From NCBI GenBank assembly GCA_023362775.1, contig JALMGJ010000001.1, forward strand, positions 65,730,001-65,794,000: a stretch of 64,000 bases of DNA, given 5' to 3'. Both the position numbers and the translations under genes were made by a program. Under the pieces are notes generated by a model. That model worked only from the letters and a program-made list of their open reading frames with translations, ran no database searches and was not told the origin of the DNA. Shown here piece by piece: positions 43,366 to 55,569 of the stretch. Origin of the DNA: Charina bottae (Eukaryota; Chordata; Lepidosauria; Squamata; Charinaidae). How positions within the stretch are numbered: the stretch's first letter is position 1; the number at the start of each line of letters is the position of its first letter.

Positions 43366-45227
43366 CACCAGCAACATTACTAAGAAGGAGAGAAACGCCA
43401 TAGAGACCCTCAATTCGGACCCAGACATCATCATCCTTCCAGCGGACAAAGGAAATGCCACGGTAATTATGAACATAGATGAATACAAAGACAAAATCAG
43501 AGAATTACTAGACCCCACCACATACAGAACAATAAGACGGGATCCGACCAGCAAAATCATGAAGCAAACCAACACACTGATAAAGAGCTCCTCCCTGCAT
43601 CCCAACGTACTACAACATATTTGCAAGACAGAAGCTCTCTCACCTAGACTATACAGACTCCCCAAAATCCACAAAGACTCGATCCCACTCAGACCCATTG
43701 TAAGTGCCATTGGCTCCCCGACATATGAATTATCCAAACATTTGGCAACCCTTTTACAGACCGACATCGGACAGACTCCATCCCACATCAAAGACTCAGG
43801 ACACTTCATCAACAAAATCAGCACCCTAAAACTCAACCACACGGACAAACTGGTCAACTTTGACGTGGTCTCCCTGTTTACCAAGGTGCCAGTAAGGGAC
43901 ACCCTGGCACTCATCAAGCAAATCTTCCCAGAAGACATTACAGCTTTATTTCAACACTGCCTAACAACTAGTTACTTTCAATGGGAGAATGAGTTCTACG
44001 AACAGATGGATGGCGTTGCCATGGGAAGCCCCCTGAGCCCAGTCATAGCAAACTTTTACATGGAACACTTTGAAAAACAGGCTTTGTAATCGGCACCCAT
44101 TACACCAACAGTCTGGTTCCGGTTCGTGGATGACACCTTCGCAATTTGGAGTCATACTGAAGAAGAACTGGAGAAATTTCTGGACCACCTAAACGGCATC
44201 CACCCCAATATACAATTCACCATGGAAAAAGAAACTGATGGCAAACTTCCATTTTTAGATACGCTGGTCATATGCAATCCGGACCTCAAACTAGGACACA
44301 AAGTATACAGAAAACCCACCCATATGGACCGATATCTACACAAAAATTCCAATCACCACCCACGACAAAAGAGAGGCATGATCAAAACCTTGGTGGATCG
44401 TGCTAATCGAAACTGTGAAACCCAATTTCTCAACAATGAACTTAACCATCTGAATTGGGTCCTACAGGCAATTGGCTATTCCAAGAATGAAATAAAAAGA
44501 GCCATCAAACCAAGAAAACAACATCCAACTGAAGAAAAACAGCCCCCCACAAACAAAGTATTCCTGCCCTACATCAAAGGAGTCACTGACCGCATGGGAA
44601 AACTGATGGAAAAACACAACTTTCAAACAGTCTTCAGACCCACCAGAAAAATACAACAAATGCTAAAATCAGCTAAAGACAAAAGGGACCCCCGCACCGC
44701 TGCAGGAGTATACCGCATACCATGCAGCTGCGGACAAGTATACATCGGAACCACAAAACGAAGCATTCACACCAGGATAAAAGAACACGAAAGACACTGC
44801 AGACTACAGCAACCGGAAAAATCTTCAGTAGCTGAACATGCTCTCAAGCAAACAGGACACAAAATCCTATTTGAAAACACAGAAATACTGGACAACACCA
44901 AAAGCCACTACACCAGATTATACAGAGAAGCCATTGAAATTCACAAACACCAGCACAGTTACAATAAAAAAGAAGAAAGTTTAAAAATTAGCAAACCCTG
45001 GCTACCAGTCCTGAAAAACACAGCCTGCAAAAGGTCAACGAACTCAGTCCAACCACCAGGTCATGGGAATACTTCTCACAATGAACATGCTAATCACGCT
45101 CATCAGCCACTCGTTAACATTTCAACACAACAAAAAACCCCACCTAATCTCCTATAATTTAGCTCTATAAATAGAACATTGCCACTCTACCTGGGCACAG
45201 AGATTTTGCTTCTATCTGTGCTCCTGC

Positions 45228-45268
45228 CCTCTGAAGATGCTGGCCACAGATGCTGGCGAAACGTTAGG
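45228..45268 (+). ncRNA. hammerhead-like motif, right PLE repeat (family 1)
   Basis: CCT (45228-45230), CTGAAGA (45231-45237), T, GCTGGC / GCTGGC as stem II with loop CACAGAT, GAAACGTT (45258-45265), AGG (45266-45268). Same sequence as the left copy, in opposite orientation, so one genomic PLE carries two of these motifs head-to-head around the coding region. The right copy is in sense with the protein frame, about 70 bp after its stop. Confidence 0.5.
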
Positions 45269-45693
45269 AACCACAACTTCCAGAACACGGCCACACAGCC
45301 CGGAAGACCCACAACAGCCATTGAACTCCGGCCGTGAAAGCCTTCGACAATACAAAGCTAACCAAAACTGACTAACCTCTACACTTTCTAATTTGGTAGT
45401 TATTAATAACCCTCTTTTCTTCTTATTTCTTCTCATCCTCTTTCTTTCTCTCCTTTCTTCCTCTTTCTTCTCTACCCTTCTTTTAACTCCACTTCCTCAC
45501 TCCCTCTACTCTACTTTCTTCTATCCCTTCTCCCCTTACCACCTCCAAAAGGAAAAAGAAAAAAGAAAAACTAAAAAAAAAACACACAAATACAAAAAGG
45601 ACTTCTTACTTCCCATCTACTCTTTCCCTCACATCTTTATATACCAATTTAATTCTATTTATCTTAATTACATAATTAATATTAATTTTCTAA

Positions 45694-48600
45694 TTAAATA
45701 TTTTGAGATTTTTTAATAAATTTAAAAAAAGGACTCCAAACTATATTAAATTCTTCCATGTTTCTATCGTTAATTTGGTCAGTCAATTTAGCCATTTGCA
45801 TCAAGTCCAATATTTTTATAATCCATTCCTCAGTCGTGGGTATATATTCTTCCTTCCAATATTTGGCAAAGACGATTCTAGCAGCGGTTATTACGTAGAA
45901 TAGTATTTTTCCATGTTTCTTATGTAGTTCTGGTTTTATGAAGCCCAATAAATAGAGTTCTGGATCTTTGATGATATCTTCTTGAATAATGTCACAGATA
46001 GTTTTATGGATTTTGTCCCAATAGTTCTTTGTTTTTCGACACGTCCACCATAAATGAAAGAAGGTACCAGTTTCTTTTTTACATTTCCAATAGTAATTTG
46101 GTATAACAGGATTCATTTTTGACAATACATTTGGAGTCAGGTACCATCTGCACATCATTTTGAAAAAGTTTTCTCTCATATTGTAATTTAAAGTAAAATT
46201 CAAATCTTTTAACCATATTTTCTCCCAATTTTCAAATTGAATGCTGTGACCCACATTTTGTTCCCATTTAATTATAGAGTTCTTTATAGGTAATTTGGAG
46301 ATTTTATTTTGTAGTAGAATTTTGTAAACCTTGGTAATTAGATGGTCCTCCTCTCTCCACAATATATTGTCCCAATTAACAGAGCTACTTTTGAATTTAA
46401 AGTTTTTGGAGTCAATCTTGAATTGCGCTTTTACTTGTAAATATGTATACCAATTGCAAATGTGGCCCTCATTCTCTAATTCTTCCCTGGTTTTAAATTT
46501 ATAGTTTGAACCCTCAAATAACAACAAATCTTTATAATTTAACCACTTATTCCTAGTTGTGACACCTGGCAGTGCAAATGCTTCATATGGGGATATCCAT
46601 AGTGGTAAATTTGGTACTATCAATTTCTTGTATTTCTCCCAAATTTTTAGAATTGATTTCCTAATTGGATGATGCGTAAATGCCAGATTTGCTTTTGTTT
46701 TATCGTACCAGAGGTACCTGTGCCATCCAAATCTAAGATCGTGCCCCTCTAAATTCAATAATTTTCTGTTATCTAATTTTATCCATTCTCTCATCCAAAC
46801 CAGTACACTAGCTTCATAATATAATCTTAAATCTGGTAAGCCAAATCCTCCATTATCTTGTAAGTATTTATATTTGATTCTAGGTTTCTTCCCTTGCCAT
46901 ATGAATTTAGAGAGATCTTTTTGCCAATTTAGAAATGTTTTCTCTGTGATTATTATTGGTACTGTTTGAAATAAAAACAGTATTCTTGGAAGAATATTCA
47001 TTTTGATTGTGGAAATCCTTCCAAGGAGAGATACTTGGAGCTTTGCCCAATTATGTAGATCTTGTCGTATTTCATTCCAAATTTTAATATAGTTATTTTT
47101 GAATAGATCTGAATTTTTTGATGTGATTTCAACTCCTAAATATCTTATTTTTTAAACATTTTTAAATCCCGTAGCCAATTCCATAGTGTGAATATCGTTT
47201 GCAGACATATTTAAATTTATCATCTTTGTTTTTTGGTTGTTTATTTTAAATCCAGCAAGCTCTCCAAATTCATGTATCTTTTTTAATAAGTGACTTAATG
47301 AATTATCTGGATTTTGTAGAGTAATAACAATATCATCTGCAAATGCCCTTAGCTTATAATTTTCCTGTTTTATTTTGACTCCTTCAATTTGACTATCTTT
47401 TCTAATATTTTCTAGAAGGATTTCCAAAACCAAAATGAATAAAAGGGGAGATATTGGGCATCCTTGTCTAGTGCCCTTACCTATATTGCAATTTTGGGTT
47501 GTATCATTATTTACCACTATCTTGGCTTTTTGATTTGTATAAATTGCTTGAATCGCATTGATAAATTTGTTTCCATATTCTAATCTTTTAAGTGTTTTAA
47601 TCAAAAATTCCCAATTTAAATTATCAAATGCTTTTTCAGCATCTAAAAATAATAAAGTAATTTGTTTATCATTATGATTTTTTGCATATTCAATTATGTT
47701 TAAAATGGATCTTATGTTATCTTTTATATATCTTTTTGGTAGGAAGCCACTTTGATCCAAATTTATTGTATCTTGTAGAACTTTTTTTAGTCTATTAGCC
47801 AGGATGGTGGTAAATATTTTGTAATCTGTATTTAGAAGAGAGATTGGTCTGTAGTTTTTGCACAGAGTCGGATCTTGGTCTTCTTTAGGAATTAAAATTA
47901 TATTTGCTTCTATCCATGAATTAGGTATAGTATTTCCTGCCATTACTGAATTTAGGAGCATATTAAATGGAGTTATGAGAAATTCCTGAAAATGTTTATA
48001 ATAAGATGCTGTAAAACCATCCGGTCCTGGTGTTTTACCTGATTTTTGTTTTTTTATAGCTTCTATTATTTCCTGGTTTGTAATTGGTTCATTCAAATTC
48101 TCTCTTTGCGTTTGAGAAATCTTCTCCACTTTACTTTTTTGTAAATAAGTATCACATTTGTCTTGTGTTAATTGTTGCTTTCGATATAATTTATTATAAA
48201 AGTCGTAAAACGCCTTTCTAATACCTTGATTATCGGTCAATTCATCTTCATTTTCTTTTATTTTATTAATAATCTTTTTGTTCGCCTCTTTTCTTAATTT
48301 AAAAGCTAATCATTTCCCTGCTTTATTAGCATGTTGAAAATGTCTCTGTCTGATGTATCTTAATTTTTTTTCTATTTCCTCTATTGTTTGGAATTCTAAT
48401 TGCTTTTGTAAAATATTTATTTTGTTTTTAATATTTTTGTCTTTGGGATTACTTTGAAGTTCAGTTTCTTTTATTTTAATTTGGTCGCAGATTTGTAGAA
48501 ATTTTTGTTGTTTTAGTTTTCTAAGATGGTTGCCAAGAGACACAAAATGACCCCTAATATAGGCTTTACCTGCATCCCAAATTGTATTAATGTTTACCTC

Positions 48601-49426
48601 ATCATTCATGTTTATCTCAAAAAATTCTTTTAGTTTTTTTTTTTGCTGTCTTCTAGATATTGTTTGTTTCTTAATAAAGTTTCATTAAGTCTCCATCTAT
48701 ATGTTTTTGATGTAATTTTTAGGTCTAATTGGACAGCATTATGATCTGAGAATGTTTTGGCCAATATTTTCATATCCTTAATTTTATTTATTCAATTTTT
48801 AGAAAGCCAAATCATATCAATTCTAGAGAATGATTAATGTCTATCTGAAAAAAATGTAAATTCTTTTGCGTTCCCCATTTTGTGTCTCCATGCATCCACC
48901 AGATCTAGGTTGTTTGCAAGTTCAAAAAATTCATTTGGTAATTTTCCCTGATTTTGCTTAATTGGCTTATCCGATTTTCTGTCAAGTGTGGGTGTTACCA
49001 CTCCATTATAATCCCCCATCATAAGCCAGTTTTTGTTGGGTATATCTGCTAAGGAATTAAATAAAGTTTTATAAAAACATTTTTGTTTGTCGTTTGGGAC
49101 GTATAATCCGACTAGAATTACTTTTAAATTTTGAATCTCAATTTCAATGGCAATGAATCTTCCTTTAGTATCTGTTAGTAAAAGTCTGGGTTTTAAGTAA
49201 GATTTTATGTAACAAACCACTCCATTTCCCCCCCTTCATTTGCAGATATAAAATCTAAACCTAATTTTTTATTTATCAGTAATTTAACATCTCTAGATCT
49301 AATATGGGTTTCCTGGAAACATATAATGTCTAAATTTAATTTATTAACCGTATGAAAAAAAAATTTTCTTTTTGCTGGGGCGTTCAGCCCGTTGACGTTC
49401 CATGATAAACATTTTAAGTTACTCAT
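45694..49426 (-). pseudogene. L1 ORF2, broken into pieces
   Basis: Minus-strand pieces in order: 49426-49205 (MSNLKCLSWNVNGLNAPAKR, endonuclease start; LDIICFQETH), 49220-48834 (endonuclease middle; LVGLYVPN, GDYNGVV), a gap with stops, 48609-48310 (linker), 48240-47152 (reverse transcriptase; GPDGFTASYYKHF, DQSGFLPKRYIKDNIRSI, FLDAEKAFDNLNWEFL, TRQGCPISPLLFILVLEIL, AFADDIVITLQ with the FADD catalytic motif), and 47001-45694 (C-terminus; WKCKKETGTFFHLWWTC-RKTKNYW). Four or more frameshifts or stops separate them, several in A or T runs. It is a fossil of an APE-type L1. Confidence 0.92.
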
Positions 49427-50291
49427 TATTTGAATGACTGCTCAAATCTTTAGAGCCAGAGGCTTGAGAATCTGTTCTAAGGTTTACTTTTGTCCCTTCT
49501 TTTTTACCACTACTACCTCTCATTTGTTGATTATCCTTTTCCAGTTTTCTAAGAAAATCCTTTGCTTTTTCTGTTGAATTCAATTTATATCTCTGTTCTT
49601 TATAGGTAACCAAAATCCCTTCCAAAGTTTCCCATCTATACATAATCTTGTTCTTCAAAATTTCAGTTAAAAAAAAATTAGTCCTTTCTTTTTTTTAGGA
49701 TTGTGTTTGGAATCTCCTTAAAAATTTTAATATTTTTTCCTTCAATTTCTATTTTTTTCCGTAAGCAGTCTGAATTATCATGTCTCTGAGTTTCTTTCTA
49801 CTGAACTCCATTACCATGTCTCTAGGAAGGTTGTGTTCCCTAGCATACGTCGAATTCACCCTGTATATCCCTTCAATTTCTTCCTCTAGCTGTTCTGTTT
49901 CCCATTCAATTAAATTTGCCAACATTTTTGTTACAGTATTTTTAATTTCTAATTCTTTCCCTTCTATAAGTCCTCTAATTCTTATACATTTTTCCTTTTG
50001 TTTAATTTCTAATAGTGTAAGTTTGTCTAATTCTTCTTCATCTTGCTTTTCCATTTTCTGTACTCTTTCTTTTACACCTTTAATTTCTGTTTGAAACTTC
50101 TGTTCCATGCTATCTAATTTTTTGTCTAGGCTATCTTCAAACCCTTTAATTTTTTCTTCTAATAAGGTAGTCACGTTAGAGGTTATGCTTTGAATTGCCT
50201 TTGTGGTAAATTCTTCAAAAAGAGATTTCATCCAATCCCCTCTATTCTCCTCTGAGTCAGATTTCCTTCTCTGTAATTTTCTGGTATTCAT
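49419..50291 (-). pseudogene. L1 ORF1 (coiled coil + RNA-binding), frameshifted
   Basis: The first piece (50291-49749, 180 codons, start MNTRKLQRRKSDSEEN) has a heptad-rich stretch (about residues 25-90, IKGFEDSLDKKLDSMEQKF) typical of the ORF1 trimer coiled coil, then an RRM-like region (KCIRIRGLIEG, IYRVNS, RDMVMEFSRKKLRDMI). It runs into TAG in an A-run. A second piece (49658-49419, MYRWETLEGILVTYKEQRYKLNS, AKDFLRKLEKDNQ) is the C-terminal domain. The gap between them contains A-run slippage. The ORF1 stop overlaps the ORF2 start: AATGAGTAA, an 8-nt overlap. Confidence 0.9.
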
Positions 50292-50996
50292 CTTTTTAGA
50301 ATTTAATTTTAATCTTATATCAGTATATCTTACACTACTAATACCTAAACCTTATCAACTTGTCAATTACAACTAAAGAGTATAAACTTAATGTAGCTTA
50401 AATAGAATAATAAGATAAGTACAAATATAAGTGTATATATAATATCAGCCACGAAAAGTACAATTACAACAAAGAGAAAGGAATAGCCTTACAGAGCAAA
50501 AATGGCGTCTTAAATAATTAAATATAAATCTTATCTTTCTAAGTCCAGTTTAGTATCAGAGTCTCCTTCAATTTTAGTTTTTCTTTAGATGGTAAAGTAA
50601 ATAAACTTTCTTCTCTTTAAGTTAATCTTAAATCCCAAATTCAGTGCAGGAAAGAACGGCAGCTTAGCCTAAGGAATTTAGGCATCTAACGAGGTAAGCG
50701 TATACCCGGCTTCCCGGCTGCTTTCGCTACTTTCACTCGAGCTGTGAAACAGGCGAAGAAAGTGAAAGTGACAGTTACTTGTCTCGCCGCCGCCGTCCAG
50801 AAGCCGCTGGTTTCTTCTTTGCAGGTCTACTCTTCTTCTACCATTCCTGCTGTGATCTGCTTAACACGAAGGCTCGGCAAGACCAATTGACTTTTCCCCG
50901 TTAAAGATTGAAGTTAGATGAGCTGTGAACTCACACGTCCGCTCGCCATTTTCCTGCACCGGAAGCCCGACATGGGCTATTTTCAAGGCAGATCCC
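50292..50996 (-). promoter_or_regulatory. L1 5'UTR / presumed internal promoter
   Basis: About 700 bp upstream of ORF1, with its outermost 300 bp GC- and CpG-rich (minus strand begins with GGGCTTCCGGTGCAGGAAAATGGCGAGCGG-like sequence, shown here by its plus-strand complement near 50930-50990). LINE-1 transcription starts inside such 5'UTRs. No tandem monomers are visible, unlike the L2-type LINE. Confidence 0.6.
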
Positions 50997-51011
50997 AATA
51001 ATAATATATTA

Positions 51012-51386
51012 CTATTAAATAAATAATATATTATTATTAAATAAATAATAAATTGGCCAAAACAGAGCTGCTTTTTATAAAAAGGTCAGTCTTCAAGTTT
51101 CAACATCTCACAACAGAACAGCTGGTAAAAATGCTGAGTGAGCATCTGTCATAACTAATTCTGTATCCTTCCATCTTTCTCCGGGGCAGAGGTTCCCCCC
51201 CTCACCTTTGAGTCAGCAAACATTAACTCCATCAGGTTATAAGGAACTTCTTTGAGATCACTTTTACTTCCTAGTATCAAACTACTACTGATCTTTTTAT
51301 GCTACCCAATCTTGAGTCTAGCCCCAAAGCTATTGACTTCTTGTTCTGAGATCTTTGAGTCTTGAGCGTTAAACTCTATCTCTTTC
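51012..51386. other. unassigned sequence
   Basis: AT-rich direct repeats (AATAATATATTATTATTAAATAA) at the left edge, otherwise nothing recognised. Confidence 0.4.
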
Positions 51387-51394
51387 CTTAACCA

Positions 51395-51636
51395 TAAGCT
51401 GACCATACATCCCGTTTTGAACGGGACAGTTCCATTTTTTTACCTTTTCCGTACCGTACCGTCTTTTTCTTTAAAAACTCAATTTTGTCCCGTTTTTGAA
51501 GGGATGGAATGCATGCGCGCGTGCCAGTGTGTGTGCCTGTGCACACACATGTGCTGGTGTGCATGCCGGTGTGCTGGCGTACGCACGTACACACGTTAAG
51601 GTCCCGTTTCCATCTCAGGGAAATATGGTCAGCCTA
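51395..51636. mobile_element. non-autonomous hAT-like element, family H2
   Basis: Ends TAAGCTGACCATA and TATGGTCAGCCTA match 16406-16778; TSD CTTAACCA at 51387-51394 and 51637-51644 (8 bp). The core (about 51505-51600) is an alternating purine-pyrimidine tract with TGTGTG, GCATGCGCGCG and CACACA, replacing the GC-box repeat of the other copy. Confidence 0.88.
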
Positions 51637-51644
51637 CTTAACCA

Positions 51645-54252
51645 CCATTAGAATCAGCCTAGAGAGACTTGTTGCAACCTGCTCTAAAAATTGCCCAGCA
51701 CACACCTGTAATGATATGTGGGGATGACCTTGGGAGACAGGAGGAAGAGCCTCATCCTAGACAATGGTCTGATAAACAAAATTTGAGTCCAAAGGAGGAG
51801 GGGTAGTGAAAGCATCTCAGAAGGGACCCTCCCTAGTTTTCAGGAGAGTAAAAGTGAAGGAAGGGAGGAGTACTTTCAGACTTGCAAGATTCTGTTAATG
51901 CAACCTTACAATAAAGTAATCATGGTTGTGCTTCTTGTCTGGACTACCTCAAAGAGCTAACAACACCTGTCTTCCATGCAGGGGCATCTGTGTGTGCATG
52001 TGTAAAAAAAAGTCAAGATATTGGCTATGTGACCAAAGCCTCACCCCTTTTTTACACCCATCACTCCTGAGGATATCCCTGCTTTCAGGGCTATTTCTCT
52101 TGTTCCCTCTGTCTGTGCTTTTGTGGAACTCGCCCACAGTTCCAGACCCAGGGCCTTTCTCTCTCTCTGGCTTTGTTGAAATGAAAGATATAAAACCATA
52201 TGCATTTTTCTCTTTGCTTTCAGAATAACATTTAAAGAAACTTAGCTTCAAAATCTCTGTATCTATTTCTGACATTTGGCAAGCATCACCCTTTCCAAAG
52301 TATTTACTGTTCCTGCAAATGTAACCTTATTCTGCTGAAATCAAAATTGCAACCATTTGTAGGTCTCTCATGCAACTCCATAGGACTGCAAACTTTGACT
52401 TCCAAATCACTGAACTAAGGCCTGAATTTGAATCTTGTGGTTAACATATACCACTAACTAGAACCATTTTTATGGACACAAAAATGGGGTGGGGCTTTAA
52501 TCATATGATTGCAGGCACCATCTTGACTTTTTTGATCTCCCCTGGATGCAGCTGTTGCTACAGCTTCTAATCCATACTAATTTTGCAGAGAGGAGGAGGG
52601 AAGGTAGCAAAAGAATGGGTAAGGCAAGTATATATTGGAAAACAGTTTTAAAATATAAATATTTTTTGTGGGGTGGATTGTGTGCTTTTTAAATAAACAG
52701 AATCTTACTTCATTTTGACCTGATTCACATACTATGAAATTTATATCCATTTAATGTTCAACTTGGACTGCAGAGTTTGCCAAAGAATAGTGCTGAAACA
52801 GATTGGGTTGTTGGGGAGCGATCAACATTACCTCATTTATTCACAACATCATATGCAGGGCATATGTCTCTGCTTAACCTTTAAAGCTAGGATATTTGAA
52901 CACAGCCCCAATCAAATGGTGAATTATAAAATAGGGTGTTGCTTTAAAAACCTTCTTACACCGGAAACAGACCTGACTTTTCTTATATCAACTGCTGGAA
53001 CTTACTATCCTGTTTAACCAAGGCTTAATTAAATCAGGTGACATATGCTAGAGGCCACATTTTCAATGTGGTTGTCACAACATCTCAGACCCACTTGGCT
53101 TTTGCTGTGTATCTTACACACAGAACATTATAAATGAGCACAGCTGTAAAGGTTTTTTCTTGGCAAAAAGCAATTTGCACACTGCCACATGAAGGAATAC
53201 AAAGCAGAGTCTCCCGTGTATTAGATGGAAAGGGAAAAACACCCATCCACATCTTACAACCCTATTGCGATCCTAATGTTTGTGATCTAGAAATAACAAT
53301 AAATGGGGGAAAAAACCCACAACTGTTTGACTCTTCATCACTTAATCCTAGGATTGGGAGGTCTACAGCAGCTGAGACTTGCTGATGCACCCTCACAATA
53401 AGTTGGATCCAGTTTTAGCTATACTTGGGGTCGATCTACTGAAATAAATGAGATTTAGGCTAGGTTCACACATCACATTAAACCATGATTTTTAAAGGAC
53501 ATTTAATAAGCCAGAGTTAGTTGAGTTCACACATATGCTAAGCCATGAGCCATGGTTTACAAATTATAATGCCTGGAATTATACATAAACACTAAGCAAA
53601 ACCAAACAAACCATAGTGTGACAATGCTGTATGTTAACCTGTCTTTAGTTGTGATTAATTTAAGTCCCATTAACATCAGTGGGTTTAACTGTTAGCAGGG
53701 CTAAAGGTGCATCTAACCTAGTATCTAGAAATCTGCAACATTGTTCACATCAATTTGAGGGAAAGCTTGGTATTTAGTCTCGTTCTCGGTAGTTGTTAGA
53801 TTTTACTTAACATGCAGGATTGGAAACAGGCAAGCTCCCAAGAATCCAAGAAATTCAGGTAAATCATCTGTATCGAGGAAATGTGAGGAAGCTATAACAA
53901 AATAATTTGAGTGACTGCTGTGTATCAAAAGCAAGTCCTGTATATAGAAACAATATCCAAACTATTTTTGCATGGGAGAGCTGGTTTCCATCTGTCTCCT
54001 GCTTTTGCAGTGCTTACAATTGCTCCCCCCCCCTGAATTTCCTATTAGAAAAAATCATACAACTGTTGAACAATTATAGATAGTTTGCTCCTCTACCCAA
54101 CATTCTTAAACTGTAGAATGCCTTTCCTCCAAATGAAATTCCTATCAGCTATAACTGTACAATCAATGGTAAGGAGTGATGGAAGTTGTAGAAAATACAT
54201 TTGTAAGGCACAAGATTGGGAAGGTCAGCTTAGAACAGGGACAGATTGTGTC
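51645..54252. other. unassigned sequence, 2.6 kb
   Basis: No gene recognised; frames up to about 108 codons lack known motifs. A part near 53460-53660 (ACCATGATTTTT, TAAGCCATGAGCCATGG) resembles a dispersed lizard repeat I cannot name. Confidence 0.4.
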
Positions 54253-54260
54253 TTCTAGAT

Positions 54261-54494
54261 CAGAGCTTTCCAAACTCTGTGTTGGGACAAGTTAGTGTGT
54301 CGGCTGCAGTGTCTGGGTGTGTCGCGGCTGCTGCTGACTTGGAGCCCTGCCAGGATTCCGCGCAGGTCCTAGTGCCTGCCTTGTGCCTTGCTGTAAGAGT
54401 GTGTCGCAAAATGATGCCCTGCTGTAAGAGTGTGTCGCGAAATGATGCATGTCTAAAAAGTGTGTCACCAACATGAAAAGTTTGGAAAGCTCTG
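54261..54494. mobile_element. non-autonomous hAT element, family H1
   Basis: Ends CAGAGCTTTCCAAACT and its complement; perfect TSD TTCTAGAT at 54253-54260 and 54495-54502. The core is a shorter version of 10403-10712 and includes a doubled GATGC(C/A)...GTAAGAGTGTGTCGC segment near its right end. Confidence 0.92.
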
Positions 54495-54502
54495 TTCTAG
54501 AT

Positions 54503-55243
54503 GTTTGGGTTTTAATTCCTGTTAGCCTCAGTCAGCACAATCACCAATTATGGACTGTGGGAGTTATAATCCAAAATAAAGGAGCTGTAGATGGTTAGCA
54601 GCTTGACAGTTTATGTTGACGTTGGGCCCTTTCGTTATGGACACTTGCCTCAGCCCACTCTGCTGCGCTCTCCTGCTGCTATGTGAGTCTCCTCCTGATT
54701 GTTTCCTGGAGCAATCAAGGGGGAAGAAAGTAGGGCCATCCAGATGACCAATGGGAGAGTGGGAAAATCTGTGCTCTACCCAGAGCCCCATCCCCATTCT
54801 CCTTACTTCTCCTTACATTTTCTTTCACAGCAGAGCAGGGAAGGGTGAATGTGAAGGGGAATGGAAAAGCTACCTCTCCAAAAACTCCTGAAGACTGGAA
54901 AGAAGAAGCCAAAATGCCATGACCTCTGACTTCACATGAAGGAGAACATCCCAGGAGCTGGGAGGCGTGAAATGTAGGAGTTCCCATCAGACCGAAGCTA
55001 CCTGCCTGGGAGCGCCAGAGGAAACAGTGTGAAATTGCTCTCCCTCTGTAAGAAGAAATGAGCCAAAAGTTGATTAGCTCAGTTTCCCAAACCTAACGGA
55101 AAACCCACAGATTTGTAGGGATTATGATGGGTAGCACTGGCACCACCTCCACATGTGAAAGGGATTTTGGAAATGTTCTTTTTAAACCAATGCAGCTGCT
55201 TGCAGGATTAATATTATTTGTGATTTTAGATATGCTTAGGCCA
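54503..55243. other. unassigned sequence
   Basis: No gene or repeat recognised. Confidence 0.4.
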
Positions 55244-55251
55244 GGGTTTCT

Positions 55252-55560
55252 CAACCAGGGTTCTGTGGAACCCTAGGGTTCCGCGAGAGGTCACGAGGGG
55301 TTCCCTGGGAGATCACAATTTATTAAAAAAATTATTTCAAATTCGGGCAACTTCACATTAAAGAGGTAAATTTCATTCTTTATGTTTAGTTTAAGAACAC
55401 TGTTAATGCATACAGTATATTATATACAGGCCTACACAGGAAATGAATATAATAATTTTGTAACTTCTGGCCTAATTTTGAGCCTGAATGTGCAGGGGTT
55501 CCCCGAGGCCTGAAAAATATTCCAAGGGTTCCTCCAGGGTCAAAAGGTTGAGAAAGGCTG
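55252..55560. mobile_element. non-autonomous hAT element, family H3
   Basis: Ends CAGGGTTTCTCAACC and GGTTGAGAAAGGCTG; TSD GCTTAGGC at 55244-55251 and 55561-55568. Interior has repeated GGGTTCC blocks near both ends and an AT-rich middle. No coding frame. Confidence 0.9.
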
Positions 55561-55569
55561 GCTTAGGCA

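Larger units (their letters stand above)
41312..45157 (+). pseudogene. PLE protein: reverse transcriptase + GIY-YIG, broken
   Basis: Pieces: 41312-41869 (N-terminal part, LLSPEETSILSKGGNFAITP), then after the L1 insert 43381-44089 (LYRLPKIHKDSIPLRPIV, NFDVVSLFTKVPV, GVAMGSPLSPVIANFYMEH) and 44090-45157 (WFRFVDDTFAIW, HTHMDRYLHKNSNHHPRQK-like, then GVYRIPCSCGQVYIGTTKRS, the GIY-YIG start). All pieces share one frame: the duplicated 16 bp and the insert together add 1,512 bp, a multiple of 3. Damage is therefore the L1 insert and one in-frame TAA at 44087-44089, just before the FVDD catalytic motif. PLE proteins pair a telomerase-related RT with a GIY-YIG nickase. The start is uncertain. Confidence 0.9.
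41083..45351 (+). mobile_element. Penelope-like element (family 1), interrupted by L1
   Basis: A perfect 14-bp TSD ACAAAGCTAACCAA lies at 41069-41082 and 45352-45365. The ends are inverted repeats: left 41083-about 41230 (TGGCTGTTGTGGGTCTTCCG) and right about 45166-45320 (its complement), and the right end adds a unique tail to 45351. Between them is one PLE frame with reverse transcriptase and GIY-YIG endonuclease. A 1.5-kb L1 fragment (41870-43365) splits it. Without that insert the element is about 2.76 kb. It sits in the 3'UTR of the older L1. Confidence 0.93.
37657..50996 (-). mobile_element. full-length L1, decayed, hosting two later insertions
   Basis: On the minus strand: 5'UTR (50292-50996), ORF1 (49419-50291), ORF2 (about 45694-49426), and a 3'UTR broken into 45366-45693, 40980-41068 and 37657-37761, ending in an A-rich tail. 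A 15-bp repeat AATAATAATATATTA lies at 37642-37656 and 50997-51011; it is AT-rich, so weaker as TSD evidence. Without the BovB and PLE insertions the element is about 5.8-5.9 kb, the usual L1 length. Several frameshifts and stops in both frames make it inactive. The two insertions sit only in its 3'UTR. Confidence 0.9.

Noticed and set aside
43357..43938. 193-codon minus-strand frame
   Set aside because: Antisense of the PLE reverse transcriptase.
45228..45268. Calling these motifs proven hammerhead ribozymes
   Set aside because: The one-base insertion before stem II and the loopless stem III differ from the canonical core, and I cannot fold or test them here.
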